From: Chloroflexota bacterium
Lineage (GTDB): Bacteria; Chloroflexota; Chloroflexia; Chloroflexales; Herpetosiphonaceae
Reading direction: 5' to 3'
Assembly: GCA_020161265.1 (NCBI GenBank)
Contig: JAIUOC010000001.1
Coordinates: forward strand, 620,001-684,000
DNA length: 64,000 bases
Shown: one piece after another, positions 16,344-25,474 of the stretch
Numbering within the stretch: the first letter of the stretch is position 1
Layout: the number at the start of each line of letters is the position of its first letter
The notes under the pieces: generated by a model
Told to the model about the DNA's origin: nothing
Seen by the model: only the letters and a program-made list of their open reading frames with translations
Databases searched by the model: none
Position numbers and translations under genes: made by a program

Positions 16344-17324
16344 TTACAGATCTTTTTTGCGTCGAGCGAAGATGCTTTGGATACCAATAAAGATCAGCGT
16401 TAGCACGCCGACGCAAATCCGTGTCCACCACGAACTCAGCGTGCCATTGTACTGAAGGATGGAGATAATCGTTCCTTCGATCAGAATGCCAAACAATGTG
16501 CCGATTACATTGCCAACCCCGCCAGTGAGCAGCGTACCACCCATCACCACCGCCGCGATGACATCCAATTCAACCCCAGTCGCGAACTGCCCGTAGCCAG
16601 CGAGCAGCGAGATACTAAATACGATTCCGGCGAGAGCTGAGCAAAAGCCGCTGAAGGCATAAACCATGATTTTGGTACGGCCAACCGGAAAACCCATCAG
16701 GCCAGCCGACTGCTCGTTGTTGCCGATGGCATACATAATGCGGCCAAAACGGGTAAAGTAGGCAAGATGGATCGCCACAAGCAGCAGCAGCGGACCGACA
16801 AGGGTGGGAATGTAGACATAGGCTTTAGCAAAAAACGGAATATGGATTGGGGTAAGGGCAAGATATTTGTAAAATGGGTCGGTGATAGTGACCGATGTGA
16901 GGCTGATGATGTAGGCAAGGCCACGGGCAAAAAACAGACCCATCAGGGTAACGATGAACGGCTGCACTTTGAAAAAATGGATAATGCTGCCCAGTCCAAG
17001 CCCAATCGCTGTGCCCATGACCAGCATCAGCGGTATAACGACAGCTGCACTGACCCCCAATTTGAGCAGCGCAGCCGATGCCGCCGTCGTCAGTGCCAAG
17101 ACCCCACCCACCGAAAGGTCAATCCCTCCAGTGATAATCACAAAGGTCATACCGATCCCAACGATCAGCAGGAAGCCATTATTTATAAACAGGTTGAAAA
17201 ATGCCTGAGGCCGTTGCATAGCAGGATACAGTTGGGAACCAATGATATAGGCCATCAGAAAAATCGTAATTGTTGTCAGTAGCGGGCCATGCCGCAGGAC
17301 GGAAAGCTTCAGGCGTTGTGTCAT
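16344..17324 (-). CDS. yjfF: Sugar ABC transporter permease (YjfF type, galactofuranose-like)
   Basis: A 326-aa BPD_transp_2 permease with about nine membrane spans. The family motif IGMTFVIITGGIDLSVGGVLAL is near residues 57-78, and AVVMGGTLLTGGVGNVIGTLFG is near 235-256. The C-terminal GTLSSWWTRICVGVLTLIFIGIQ is a close match to what I know of E. coli YjfF (TLSSWWTKI). It pairs with the YtfT-type permease encoded 41 bp upstream to form the channel for a furanose or related sugar. Last gene of the operon; the hairpin at 16270-16308 follows. Confidence 0.9.
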   Translation of the reverse strand: MTQRLKLSVLRHGPLLTTITIFLMAYIIGSQLYPAMQRPQAFFNLFINNGFLLIVGIGMTFVIITGGIDLSVGGVLALTTAASAALLKLGVSAAVVIPLMLVMGTAIGLGLGSIIHFFKVQPFIVTLMGLFFARGLAYIISLTSVTITDPFYKYLALTPIHIPFFAKAYVYIPTLVGPLLLLVAIHLAYFTRFGRIMYAIGNNEQSAGLMGFPVGRTKIMVYAFSGFCSALAGIVFSISLLAGYGQFATGVELDVIAAVVMGGTLLTGGVGNVIGTLFGILIEGTIISILQYNGTLSSWWTRICVGVLTLIFIGIQSIFARRKKDL

Positions 17325-17365
17325 GGTGAATCCCTTTCAAAGCGGTGACTCGTAGCGATCCGCCG

Positions 17366-18472
17366 CTATGGGCGCGGGAGATCCAGTTTCTCGTCTGATG
17401 TCATCACATCCGGCTTGTTCTGATGATCCGCGCTCTTGCTACGGCGTTTGATCAGCCGACGATCGGAATAGAGCAGGATTACCAGCAGAACTAGCACTGC
17501 CCGTCCAGCGAGCAAGGCGTTTGCTGGCACTCCCAGCGCATACATCGAAAGCGTGAATGTCCAGATGACCATCGCGCCGATCACGCTCGCTAGGAGCGAA
17601 AAACGCCCACCAGACAACATCGTCCCACCCATCACAACGGCCAGAATTGCGTCCAGCTCATAGTTAAGGCCATTGTTGTTACCATCGGCACTATGCACGT
17701 AGGAGCTAAGGATCAATCCAGCGAGAGCGCTGCAAAAACCGCTAAACGTGTAGGCCAGCAACTGAATATTCTTGGCACTGATCCCACTATAATAGGTGGC
17801 TTTTGGATTAATCCCCACGGCCTCGATGAACAATCCGATCGGGGTTTTGCGCACACCAATCCAGGTGATGATTGCCACCGCTGCAACAATATAGATCGAT
17901 ACAGGCAGACCCAAGATGTAGCCGTTGCCAAACCAAAAGTAGGGCGTGTAGTAGATTGTGATAATCTGACCGTTGGTAATCAGCTGGGCAATACCCCGAC
18001 CAGCAACCATTAATATCAAGGTTGCCACCAGTGGCTGGATCTTAGCTCGCGAAACCAGCAGACCATTCCAAAGGCCGCACAACATCCCCGCCGCCAACGT
18101 TGCTAGCACGATGATTGCCAGCGGCGTATTGGTAGCGTTTCTGGTCAGGATCTCATTTGAGACCAACTTATCGGTCGGTGCGGGGTTGATCAGAACAGCA
18201 CCCATAGCTGCTGAGATCGCCATAACAGCTCCAACCGAAAGATCGATACCGCCAGTAGCAATCACCAGCGTCATCCCGATCGCCACCAGCATGAGCGGTG
18301 CACCATTATTCAGCACATCAATCAGATTGCCATAGAGATGACCATCTTGGATATTGATGCGAAAAAATTCGGGGATAAATAGCGCATTAAATCCAAGGAT
18401 AACCGCCCACGCGGTAAGCACCCAGAACAGGCGGCTTTCGCGAATCCGCTTGAAAGAAGCCTTGTAGTTCAT
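17366..18472 (-). CDS. ytfT: Sugar ABC transporter permease (YtfT type)
   Basis: A 368-aa BPD_transp_2 permease. It has the motif VAIGMTLVIATGGIDLSVGAVMAISAAMGA near 60-90, then GLLVSRAKIQPLVATLILMVAGRGIAQ near 140-165 and ILAVVMGGTMLSGGRFSLLASVIGA near 285-310. The last 40 residues are charged (RRSKSADHQNKP) and probably cytoplasmic. ATG 18472 overlaps the ATPase stop in an ATGA junction. It carries a periplasmic-side insertion around DKLVSNEILTRNATN, longer than in the partner permease. Confidence 0.9.
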   Translation of the reverse strand: MNYKASFKRIRESRLFWVLTAWAVILGFNALFIPEFFRINIQDGHLYGNLIDVLNNGAPLMLVAIGMTLVIATGGIDLSVGAVMAISAAMGAVLINPAPTDKLVSNEILTRNATNTPLAIIVLATLAAGMLCGLWNGLLVSRAKIQPLVATLILMVAGRGIAQLITNGQIITIYYTPYFWFGNGYILGLPVSIYIVAAVAIITWIGVRKTPIGLFIEAVGINPKATYYSGISAKNIQLLAYTFSGFCSALAGLILSSYVHSADGNNNGLNYELDAILAVVMGGTMLSGGRFSLLASVIGAMVIWTFTLSMYALGVPANALLAGRAVLVLLVILLYSDRRLIKRRSKSADHQNKPDVMTSDEKLDLPRP

Positions 18473-19983
18473 GCCTCACCTGCCATCGTTTGCATAAGAG
18501 TTCGATCACTGACTGAATGGTCGTACTCGGCCACTTTGGCGCGGTCGCGCAAGACTAGGATACGATCGCTGATCCGCACCACCTCTTCCAACTCGGAGGA
18601 AATAAACACGATTGACATGCCATCCTTAACTAATTCCAGCACCAACTTTTGAATCTCGGCCTTGGCACCTACATCAATGCCCCGCGTCGGTTCATCGAGA
18701 ATCAGCAGGCGTGGCTGGGTAACAAGCCAGCGAGCAAGAATAACCTTCTGTTGGTTGCCGCCGCTTAAGTTTTTAACCAACTGGTCGGGCGATGGCGTGC
18801 GAATACCAAGCAGTTTGATGTATTTCTCGGCAATCTCATATTGCTGCTGTTTGCCAATGAACCTGAACCAGCCATAACGTCCTTGCAAGCCAAGGATAAT
18901 ATTTTCACGAATGCTGAGATCGCCCACAATTCCCTCGGCCTTGCGATCCTCAGGACATAGCGCAACTCCACGCTTGATCGATTCTCGCGGAGAAAACCGC
19001 GCAACCGACTGCCCATCGACCAGCAATGTGCCACTATCAGGAGTCGCAATGCCAAAAAGCAGGCTTGCCAACTCGGTACGACCAGAGCCGAGCAGCCCTG
19101 CAATTCCAAGCACTTCACCAGCATTCATGGTCAGATCGAGTGGTTCCAGCATGCCGCTCAAGCCAAGACCGCTTGCATCGATCAATCGTCCCTGATCGGG
19201 CTGGCGCTCGACCTGCGTTTTGTCATGAGCCAGTGCCTGCAATTCGCCGACCACTCGCCCAAGCATTTTAGCCACTAGTTCAACCCGTGGGAGAGCTGCA
19301 ATATCGAAGCTGCCAACGAAGCTCCCATTGCGCAGAATAGTCACCCGATCAACGATTTCGTACACTTGATCTAAGAAATGCGTGACAAACACAACCCCGA
19401 TGCCCGCCTGCTTGAGCGCCCGCATGACCGCAAAAAGCCGCGCAGTTTCGTTAGCATCCAAGCTTGAGGTTGGTTCATCCAAGATTAGCACTTTGGCCGA
19501 GGCTATCTCAAGAGCGCGGGTGATCGCAACCATCTGTTGGATCGCGATCGAGTAGATGCCGAGCGGCTGCGTTACATCCAACTCGATACCAAGTCGTGCT
19601 AGGGCTTGGCGGGCCAATTCGTTCAGCTTTTTCCAGTAGATACCGCCAAAGCGCCGTGGCTCATGGCCGAGCATAATATTTTCGGCGACAGAAATATTCG
19701 TGCAAAGATTAATCTCTTGATACACCGTGCTGATGCCAAGCTCCTGCGCATGCTGCGGAGATTTGATGCGGATAGCCTTGTTTTCTAGCTCAATGCTGCC
19801 TGTGTCGGGCTGCTCCACCCCAGTAAGAATTTTGATCAGGGTAGATTTACCAGCACCGTTCTCGCCCATCAGGGCATGGATCTCGCCTTTTCGCAGCGTA
19901 AAATCGACACCTTCGAGGGCGACAACCCCGGGAAATGCTTTGGAAATACCTTTGACGGTGATAAGATTCTGCGGATCAGCCAT
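18469..19983 (-). CDS. ytfR: Sugar ABC transporter ATP-binding protein, two ABC domains (YtfR type)
   Basis: A 504-aa tandem ABC ATPase of the CUT2 class. The N-terminal domain has Walker A GENGAGKST near residue 39, VYQEINLC, Walker B VLILDEPTSSLD and VTHFLDQV. The C-terminal domain has a degenerate Walker A (LLGSGRTEL), CPEDRKAEGIVGD, signature LSGGNQQKVILARWL and Walker B LLILDEPTRGIDVGAK. Degeneracy of the second P-loop is normal for this class. ATG 19983 (MADPQNLITVKG) is chosen over an in-frame start 24 codons earlier that lacks homology. It is followed by ytfT with a 4-nt overlap. Confidence 0.93.
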   Translation of the reverse strand: MADPQNLITVKGISKAFPGVVALEGVDFTLRKGEIHALMGENGAGKSTLIKILTGVEQPDTGSIELENKAIRIKSPQHAQELGISTVYQEINLCTNISVAENIMLGHEPRRFGGIYWKKLNELARQALARLGIELDVTQPLGIYSIAIQQMVAITRALEIASAKVLILDEPTSSLDANETARLFAVMRALKQAGIGVVFVTHFLDQVYEIVDRVTILRNGSFVGSFDIAALPRVELVAKMLGRVVGELQALAHDKTQVERQPDQGRLIDASGLGLSGMLEPLDLTMNAGEVLGIAGLLGSGRTELASLLFGIATPDSGTLLVDGQSVARFSPRESIKRGVALCPEDRKAEGIVGDLSIRENIILGLQGRYGWFRFIGKQQQYEIAEKYIKLLGIRTPSPDQLVKNLSGGNQQKVILARWLVTQPRLLILDEPTRGIDVGAKAEIQKLVLELVKDGMSIVFISSELEEVVRISDRILVLRDRAKVAEYDHSVSDRTLMQTMAGEA

Positions 19984-20061
19984 AATGATCACTCGCCTTT
20001 CCCATATCGCCGATTGACCCCGCTGGGAGAGATGCGATATCTCCCCCAGCAGCATTGGCGG

Positions 20062-21063
20062 CTAGTATTTGCGCGTCGGCAACAGCTCTGCGGCGTTCTC
20101 TGGATAGTAGACCGTTTCATTGGTGATCACTTCTGGCTCAACTGGCTGACCGTTCATAAGCTTCAGCGCCAGTTCGAACACCTGTGGGCCAAGCAGTGGG
20201 TTACATTCAACATCGGCTTGAAACCAGCCATCAACCATAGCTTGGAAGCCACCGCGTGTGCCGTCTACCGACACAATCTTGAGATCGCCTGGTTGGACAC
20301 CAGCTGCCTTGAGGACTTCGATTGCGCCGATGCCCATATCGTCGTTGTGGATAAATAAACCTTGGAAATCTTTGCCAGGCGTGTATTTTTTCAGCAGCGC
20401 CTGCATCACAGGGACGGCCTCAGCCCGAGTGAAATTACCAGTTTGCGAGTCGAGGATAGTGATATTGGAGTTGAGTTTGTTGCGCAAACCCTTGGCTCGC
20501 CCGACTGCTGCACCGGAGCCAGTGGTTCCTGAGAGTTCGAGAATCACGCCGCCGTTTGGCATCATCTTGTTGAACTCTGCGGCAGCTCGCTCGCCTTCCA
20601 ACACCATATTGGAACCGATGTGGGTGCTATACAGGGATTTATCGGCGCTCACGCTGCGGTCAACAATAATCACTGGAATTCCAGCATTCTTAGCCTCGGT
20701 CAGAACAGCATCCCAGCCATCCTCAACCACTGGTGGCAGGGCAATCACATCCACGCCCTGCTGGATACAGGCACGCACGGCGGAAATTTGATTTTCTTGT
20801 TTCTGTTGGGCATCAGAGAAGACGAGTTGTTTAATTCCAAGAGTTGCCGCTGTTTCTTTGATCGAGGCGGTATTGGCGGTACGCCAGTCGCTTTCAGCTC
20901 CAAGCTGCGGATAGCACAGCACCATGTCGCTGTAGGTTTTCGCTCCCGCCGCTGGCGCGTTCGCCGATGGTGCAGTGGTAGCTTCCGAGGCACCGCAACC
21001 GGCCAAGCCGATGATAACCAGTAGCGCCAACAGACGCGTCGCGAATGATCGTGAAATACTCAT
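20062..21063 (-). CDS. ytfQ: Sugar-binding lipoprotein 1 (YtfQ type)
   Basis: A 333-aa Peripla_BP_4 receptor with lipobox LAGC (Cys23). The family core begins with KTYSDMVLCYPQLGAESDWRTANTASIKETA, and the ligand-contact segments GVDVIALPPVVEDGWD, NDDMGIGAIEVLKAAG and VDGTRGGFQAM are present. It ends ELLPTRKY. E. coli YtfQ binds galactofuranose and galactopyranose; the sugar here is unproven. A sister gene of identical length lies 182 bp upstream on the same strand. Confidence 0.92.
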   Translation of the reverse strand: MSISRSFATRLLALLVIIGLAGCGASEATTAPSANAPAAGAKTYSDMVLCYPQLGAESDWRTANTASIKETAATLGIKQLVFSDAQQKQENQISAVRACIQQGVDVIALPPVVEDGWDAVLTEAKNAGIPVIIVDRSVSADKSLYSTHIGSNMVLEGERAAAEFNKMMPNGGVILELSGTTGSGAAVGRAKGLRNKLNSNITILDSQTGNFTRAEAVPVMQALLKKYTPGKDFQGLFIHNDDMGIGAIEVLKAAGVQPGDLKIVSVDGTRGGFQAMVDGWFQADVECNPLLGPQVFELALKLMNGQPVEPEVITNETVYYPENAAELLPTRKY

Positions 21064-21245
21064 GGAACGTCCTCCTTAGAGAATAGAAAATCTGGCCAGC
21101 AAACCATTGTTCGCGATGAGAAATTTTTGCGTAGCTCTTCGCCAGGCACGGCGTGATACGCGGCACGCAACCTGTGCGAACCTAAGAATGATTAGTCACG
21201 CGGACTTCATAGCTCAAAAGGGTTTCAACAGTGGGAGGAAATTAC

Positions 21246-22247
21246 CTAATATTTGCGCCTAGGCAATTCCTGTGCGGCGGTATCCTGTCGGTATACGCCC
21301 TCGATCGGCTTGATCCATTTTTCGACTGGTGTGTCATTGGCCAAGTTCAGCGCCGTCTCGAAGAACAGTGGACCAAGCAGCGGGTTACACTCGATGGTAG
21401 CGTTCAGCTTGCCAGCGATCATCGCTTCGAAGGCGGCTCGTACCGCATCAATCGAAACAATCTTGATATCAATGCCAGGCCGTAGCCCATACTCCTCGAT
21501 CGCCTCGATCGCACCAAGCGCCATGTCATCGTTCTGAGCAAACACGCCGTCGATGCTGCTGCCATGCGTTTGCAGTAAGGCTGCCATTTCTTCTTTGCCA
21601 CGGGCGCGAATGAAATCGCCGGACTGGATGTCGATCACCTGCAGACCAGGATGTTCGCGCAGGCATTCCTGAAAGCCAGTGCCTCGTCCGATCATCGGTG
21701 CTGATCCTTGGGTTCCTTCCAAGATGATGATCGATCCTTGACCATCGAGCAGGCGGGCCATCTCGCCACAGGCCCGCCGACCCTCTTCAACAAAGTCCGA
21801 GCCGATTCGCACGCTATAGAGATCGTCGGGCACAGCGGCGTTGCGATCGAGCAGGATTAGCGGGATGCCGGCCTGTTTCACCTCGGCAAAAACCTCGTCC
21901 CAGCCCGTCTCAACCACTGGCGAAACTCCGATAACATCGACACCTTGGGCAATAAATGAACGGATGGCCTTGATCTGGTTTTCCTGCTGTTGCTGGGCAT
22001 CGGAAAGATCCAATTCGACCCCGAGCAGGTTCGCCGTATCTTGGATCGAGCGCGTGTTGGCGGTGCGCCACTCGCTTTCGGCTCCGATTTGGGCAAACCC
22101 GACAACCAACTCAGGATAGGTTTTGGTCTGAACATCGAGTGGGGATGCTGTTGCTCCGCTGGTACTAGGCGAGGAGCCGCCGCACGCCGCCAGAGTCAAC
22201 ACCATAGACAGTGCGATGACGCGGCGGTAGAGTGCAAGGGCTTTCAT
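21246..22247 (-). CDS. Sugar-binding lipoprotein 2 (YtfQ type), tandem paralogue
   Basis: A 333-aa paralogue with lipobox LAAC (Cys22). It has the same block order as its neighbour: GFAQIGAESEWRTANTRSI, GVDVIGVSPVVETGWDEV, NDDMALGAIEAIEEYG, IDAVRAAFEAM, and ending ELPRRKY. Diverged residues in the hinge and pocket segments (for example PLILLDRNAAVPDDLYSVRIGSDF against PVIIVDRSVSADKSLYSTHIGSNM) fit different sugar preferences, which is inference. It is the first gene of the operon, with a promoter at 22323-22350 and three direct repeats further upstream. Confidence 0.92.
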   Translation of the reverse strand: MKALALYRRVIALSMVLTLAACGGSSPSTSGATASPLDVQTKTYPELVVGFAQIGAESEWRTANTRSIQDTANLLGVELDLSDAQQQQENQIKAIRSFIAQGVDVIGVSPVVETGWDEVFAEVKQAGIPLILLDRNAAVPDDLYSVRIGSDFVEEGRRACGEMARLLDGQGSIIILEGTQGSAPMIGRGTGFQECLREHPGLQVIDIQSGDFIRARGKEEMAALLQTHGSSIDGVFAQNDDMALGAIEAIEEYGLRPGIDIKIVSIDAVRAAFEAMIAGKLNATIECNPLLGPLFFETALNLANDTPVEKWIKPIEGVYRQDTAAQELPRRKY

Positions 22248-22322
22248 TGGGGAGCGCCTCCTTTGGCGATTTCCAGACCAGACGTGGTCGGTAGATCAAC
22301 TGATCGATGGGCTACTGTGGTT

Positions 22323-22350
22323 AGTATAGCAGTTGGCCGGGAGCGAACAA
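22323..22350 (-). promoter_or_regulatory. Predicted sigma-70 promoter of the sugar ABC operon
   Basis: On the minus strand TTGTTC (22345-22350) and TATACT (22323-22328) are separated by 16 bp, about 75 bp before the first ytfQ-type start. Confidence 0.6.
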
Positions 22351-22385
22351 GCGTTATTCCTACGCAGAATATCCGCTATTTTAAC

Positions 22386-22438
22386 GATTTTTTACCGATC
22401 GCAGTGTATGATTTTTTAGCCTGGTGTTCGATTTTTTA
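22386..22438. repeat. Three direct repeats GATTTTTTA upstream of the sugar operon promoter
   Basis: Identical 9-mers at 22386-22394, 22410-22418 and 22430-22438 (TAAAAAATC on the operon's sense strand), with start-to-start spacing of 24 and 20 bp. They begin 36 bp upstream of the predicted -35, a typical place for an activator. The nearby YesN-type regulator is a candidate binder (inference). Confidence 0.6.
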
Positions 22439-22622
22439 CGATTATAAGGTATGACCCACAACCAATGGGTCGCATACCCTTGATCATAATTCTTGTCACG
22501 ATCACGCCAACCCACACGGGACGACCCTCGATGAGGTACTGGTGCTCCATCCTAAACTCTACTTTTCGGAGCATGTCACAGACCATTTCCGCTGTGTCCC
22601 GTTTTCAAGCCAAGCATACGTC
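22439..22622. other. 184-bp gap between sugar operon and SDR gene
   Basis: An imperfect inverted repeat, GGTATGACCCA (22449-22459) against TGGGTCGCATACC (22467-22479), could terminate the SDR transcript. A minus-strand 56-codon open frame ending near 22421 has no recognised match and no start signal, so it is not called. Confidence 0.3.
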
Positions 22623-23420
22623 TCACCGATCCTCGATTAGGCTGGATTTTGCCAAATCGTTGGCGATGGACTTATTCACCTGCTTCAGGATAAAAGTCGG
22701 TGCAAAACGGCTCATCAGCTTCATGATGTTGCTCATGCCTGGCCGAATTTCGGTGGTGTCGTGTTCGAGTTGCTCCAGAGCTACGCGCACCATCTTATCA
22801 ACATTCATCACGATTGGACTCTTACTATTGAGGGTGTCGGAACCCAAGTTCTCCAGTAATGGGGTGATGGTGGCAGGCGGAGCCAGTTCAACTACCGTAA
22901 CACTCGTATCGTGCAGCTGGATGCGGAGGGATTGGGTATAGGAATGCAAGCCAGCCTTTGCAGCGCTGTAAATAGGAGAACTGGCCAAAGGTACAAAGGC
23001 CAGCAATGACGAGGTATTAATGATGGTGGCATGGGGCTTTGTTTTGAGAAACGGCAAGAATTGCTCGATCATGCGCACTGGTCCAAGCAGATCGACCTCA
23101 ATCTCACGGCCAATGTCCTGTAATCCAATCCGCCCGTTCAGCCGCAGCGTTCGCATCACACCAGCGTTATTGATCAGCATATTCAGATCAGGAAACTCGT
23201 TCGTCACGCGTTCATAGAGTGCGGCAATTGCCGCCGGATCACTAACATCGCTTTGATAGGTCTGTACCCCTGGAATATGTTCGTGGATGGCTCGGAGTTT
23301 ATTGGGGTCTCGTCCGGTCACGAGAATGGTATTCTGTCGTTGGTGGAGTTGCTTGGCGAGTTCCAAGCCAATACCGCTCGTTCCGCCCGTGATAAGGATT
23401 GTGTTTGCTGAAAGTTTCAT
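22623..23420 (-). CDS. Short-chain dehydrogenase/reductase (DltE-like)
   Basis: A 265-aa classical SDR. It has the cofactor loop TGGTSGIG at about residues 11-18, Arg in TGRDPNKL (NADP preference), DVSD near 58, NNAG near 88, catalytic Ser in INTSSLLAF near 140 and YSAAK near 153-157. The complete Ser-Tyr-Lys set is present. Start ATG 23420 (MKLSANTIL) is preferred; the upstream extension lacks SDR homology. The type resembles the DltE-like subgroup of unspecific oxidoreductases. It sits between the sugar operon and the MarR locus, and no functional link is apparent. Confidence 0.85.
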   Translation of the reverse strand: MKLSANTILITGGTSGIGLELAKQLHQRQNTILVTGRDPNKLRAIHEHIPGVQTYQSDVSDPAAIAALYERVTNEFPDLNMLINNAGVMRTLRLNGRIGLQDIGREIEVDLLGPVRMIEQFLPFLKTKPHATIINTSSLLAFVPLASSPIYSAAKAGLHSYTQSLRIQLHDTSVTVVELAPPATITPLLENLGSDTLNSKSPIVMNVDKMVRVALEQLEHDTTEIRPGMSNIMKLMSRFAPTFILKQVNKSIANDLAKSSLIEDR

Positions 23421-23625
23421 GAGACCTTTTGCCTTTCTATCAGCAGCGATCAGGCGCAATCGCTGCAATGCATAGTTAAAGATGCAACCGCGCATTCAAA
23501 AAATCAGTCGAGAACGCATAGGCTATTATCTGAGGATGTATTGGCGTGATTGGATCGGCATGCAGATACGCACCATCCTTACCGTGATCGACTAGATTAG
23601 CCTACGCGTAACAGCGCCTTCTCAC

Positions 23626-24978
23626 TCAGGCCGCGAAGCAGGCACGAAACACCTTCATCAGCCGCAGCGAGCCGCGTAATCGTAGCTTGCGCCGGATAAG
23701 CGCCCATGCTGGGGTGCGATCGCCAGCCACGATCGCCAGCCACGTCTGACTGTCGGCAGCAATCCGCAGGTCGGCATGGCCGACGCAGCCCTCCGTGATC
23801 ATCACTCGCTTCCTCGAATCAGGCCCGTCGCCAATGCTGATGGTTGCCGCATAGTCCTCGGCACCGCTGAAAACCAGATGGTAGATCGCGTTTACCCCTT
23901 CGGCAGCCGCCGGACGGAAAACCCGCGGCAGGCTTTTGACGAAGGATTCGACTGAGGAAAAGCGGATGCCACTGCCGACCCGCTTAACCCGCTTGTGAGG
24001 AAAGCGCCGCCGCACATAGGCCGCCGTCGTTTCGGCTGATACGTAGATGGTTTCGACCTTATCTTGCAACGGCTTGACCACCTCCTTCAGAAAGCCAGCC
24101 CGATTAGTCAGAAAAGGCGCGATAACGTCATCACCAGCTGGACAGACGGCGATGCAGTAGGCCGCCTTATAAGAGGCTCCAAAGCTGAGGCTTTGCCACA
24201 TCGAGGCTGTCTCACTCGCCGAGGTGCGCTCGTAATAGGTCGGGGCATCTTTGCTTGACACGAGCGTTTCCACCCAATCGTTGAAGCCGCCCATAAACTC
24301 GCGATAATTGTGGGTAAAACAGGCTCCGAAGTCGAAGTCGCCAGATGGACTGATTGCACCAACTGGGCAGGCCGCCACGCAGAGCTTGCATTCCAGACAG
24401 GGATTGTAATCGATCGGTTTGCTCTCTTCCCCAATGACGGCATCGGTGACAATCGTACCCAGCAAGATAAAGTTGCCGAAGCGCGGGTGAATCACGTTGC
24501 GGTGAATTCCCATCTGCCCAAGTCCCGCCGCTACCGCCACCGGTTTGTGCGAGATGATCCAGCTTTTGCCAGGAAACCGCTCGACTTCCATCGGAAAGCC
24601 GCTAGCCGGATTGGCCGCACGCACGCCCTGTGCCTCTAGCGCCGCGACAATCGTATGCGCTGCCGCTTCGGCGTGATCAACCGTGTGGTGGAACTCCAGA
24701 TTGGCAACCGATCGCGCCGGGCTGCGGATCGGCTCGCGATTCATGCGGCAGACGATACTAATCAGGCTGCGTGCCCAAGGAAAATTTTCCAAGATCTCGG
24801 CTCGCTGATTGTCAAGCTCGGCCCGATCGATGGATACGAAGCCCACATCGTCTGCACCAGAGTCGAGGCAAAGCTCGCGGAGTGTCGCATCGGCCAGCCT
24901 CGGCGATTCCTCGTTTGACTGCGCAGCCCGCTCTCGTTTGAAACGCAGCACCGTCGGATGATTCTGCAAATGAGCCAT
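23626..24978 (-). CDS. 4Fe-4S reductase-like protein fused to a C-terminal SCP2-like domain
   Basis: A 450-aa protein. Residues about 25-230 resemble the epoxyqueuosine reductase/reductive dehalogenase fold (GADDVGFVSIDR, FPWARSLISIVCRMN, GLGQMGIHRNVIHPRFGNFILLGTIVTD). The ferredoxin motif CLECKLCVAACPVG follows near 240, and a second Cys group CIAVCPAG near 310. From about 350 a domain resembling SCP2 sterol-carrier proteins begins (IYHLVFSGAEDYAATISIGDG; ADSQTWLAIVAGDRTPAWALIRRKLRLRG). The combination suggests a membrane-lipid or hydrophobic-substrate redox enzyme. ATG 24978 has GGAG 8 nt upstream; a MarR-like operator is 14 nt before that, and the MarR gene lies directly upstream. Confidence 0.75.
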   Translation of the reverse strand: MAHLQNHPTVLRFKRERAAQSNEESPRLADATLRELCLDSGADDVGFVSIDRAELDNQRAEILENFPWARSLISIVCRMNREPIRSPARSVANLEFHHTVDHAEAAAHTIVAALEAQGVRAANPASGFPMEVERFPGKSWIISHKPVAVAAGLGQMGIHRNVIHPRFGNFILLGTIVTDAVIGEESKPIDYNPCLECKLCVAACPVGAISPSGDFDFGACFTHNYREFMGGFNDWVETLVSSKDAPTYYERTSASETASMWQSLSFGASYKAAYCIAVCPAGDDVIAPFLTNRAGFLKEVVKPLQDKVETIYVSAETTAAYVRRRFPHKRVKRVGSGIRFSSVESFVKSLPRVFRPAAAEGVNAIYHLVFSGAEDYAATISIGDGPDSRKRVMITEGCVGHADLRIAADSQTWLAIVAGDRTPAWALIRRKLRLRGSLRLMKVFRACFAA

Positions 24979-24991
24979 AGATACTCCAAAT

Positions 24992-25011
24992 ATAAGTGCA
25001 TATACACGTAA
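24992..25011. promoter_or_regulatory. MarR-type operator before the 4Fe-4S/SCP2 gene
   Basis: The 20-mer at 24992-25011 matches the MarR gene's own upstream site (25475-25494) at 18 of 20 positions. Its core GTGCATATACAC differs by one base from a perfect palindrome. It lies in the 46-bp gap between the MarR stop and the target start. Confidence 0.7.
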
Positions 25012-25024
25012 ATGATCAAAAAAA

Positions 25025-25459
25025 TTAGCGAACCCCATGGCGCAGCATTTTTAGCCTGTCGAGTAAATCGCCGAACTGATCGCTACCAAGCACCGCGACA
25101 ACCTGTTTTTGTGCCTGCTCCCAAAGCGGCAGCGCCTCCTCAAGCGCCACAACACCTCGAGCAGTGATCGCCACCCGGCGGCGGCGGCCATCGCCATCGG
25201 GCTGGTCTTCGACCAAGCCATCGCGCTGGAGCGCCCGAAGATTGCGGGTCAGGGTAGTCCGATCCATCCCAAGCGCCTCGGCGAGCTGTCCCATGCCACG
25301 AGGTCCGATCAGCGCCAGCGTACCCAGCAGGGTAAACTGGCTACAATGGAGGCCGGTCTCCTTGAGTGCATCGTCATATACTTGCGTCACAATCCTGGCC
25401 GTCCGCCGTAGGTTGGCGCAGGCGCAAAAACGCAATTCGGCTAACACGTTGGATTCCAT
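25025..25459 (-). CDS. MarR-family transcriptional repressor
   Basis: A 144-aa winged-helix regulator. The N-terminal helix ELRFCACANLRRTARIVTQ is the dimerisation helix. The recognition helix region is LAEALGMDRTTLTRNLRALQRDGLVE, followed by the wing DQPDGDGRRRRVAITARG. The final helix carries EEALPLWEQAQKQV. ATG 25459 has AAGGA 6 nt upstream and is preferred over upstream in-frame starts. A perfect 12-bp palindrome lies 20 bp before it, and a near copy lies before the next gene, so it likely represses itself and the 4Fe-4S/SCP2 gene and releases on a phenolic or oxidising ligand (family knowledge plus inference). Confidence 0.9.
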   Translation of the reverse strand: MESNVLAELRFCACANLRRTARIVTQVYDDALKETGLHCSQFTLLGTLALIGPRGMGQLAEALGMDRTTLTRNLRALQRDGLVEDQPDGDGRRRRVAITARGVVALEEALPLWEQAQKQVVAVLGSDQFGDLLDRLKMLRHGVR

Positions 25460-25474
25460 CGGCATTCCTTCAAG

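Noticed and set aside
22421-22600. Possible IS or toxin-antitoxin remnant between sugar operon and SDR
   Set aside because: A 56-codon minus-strand frame exists, but no transposase motif, terminal repeats or target duplication was found.
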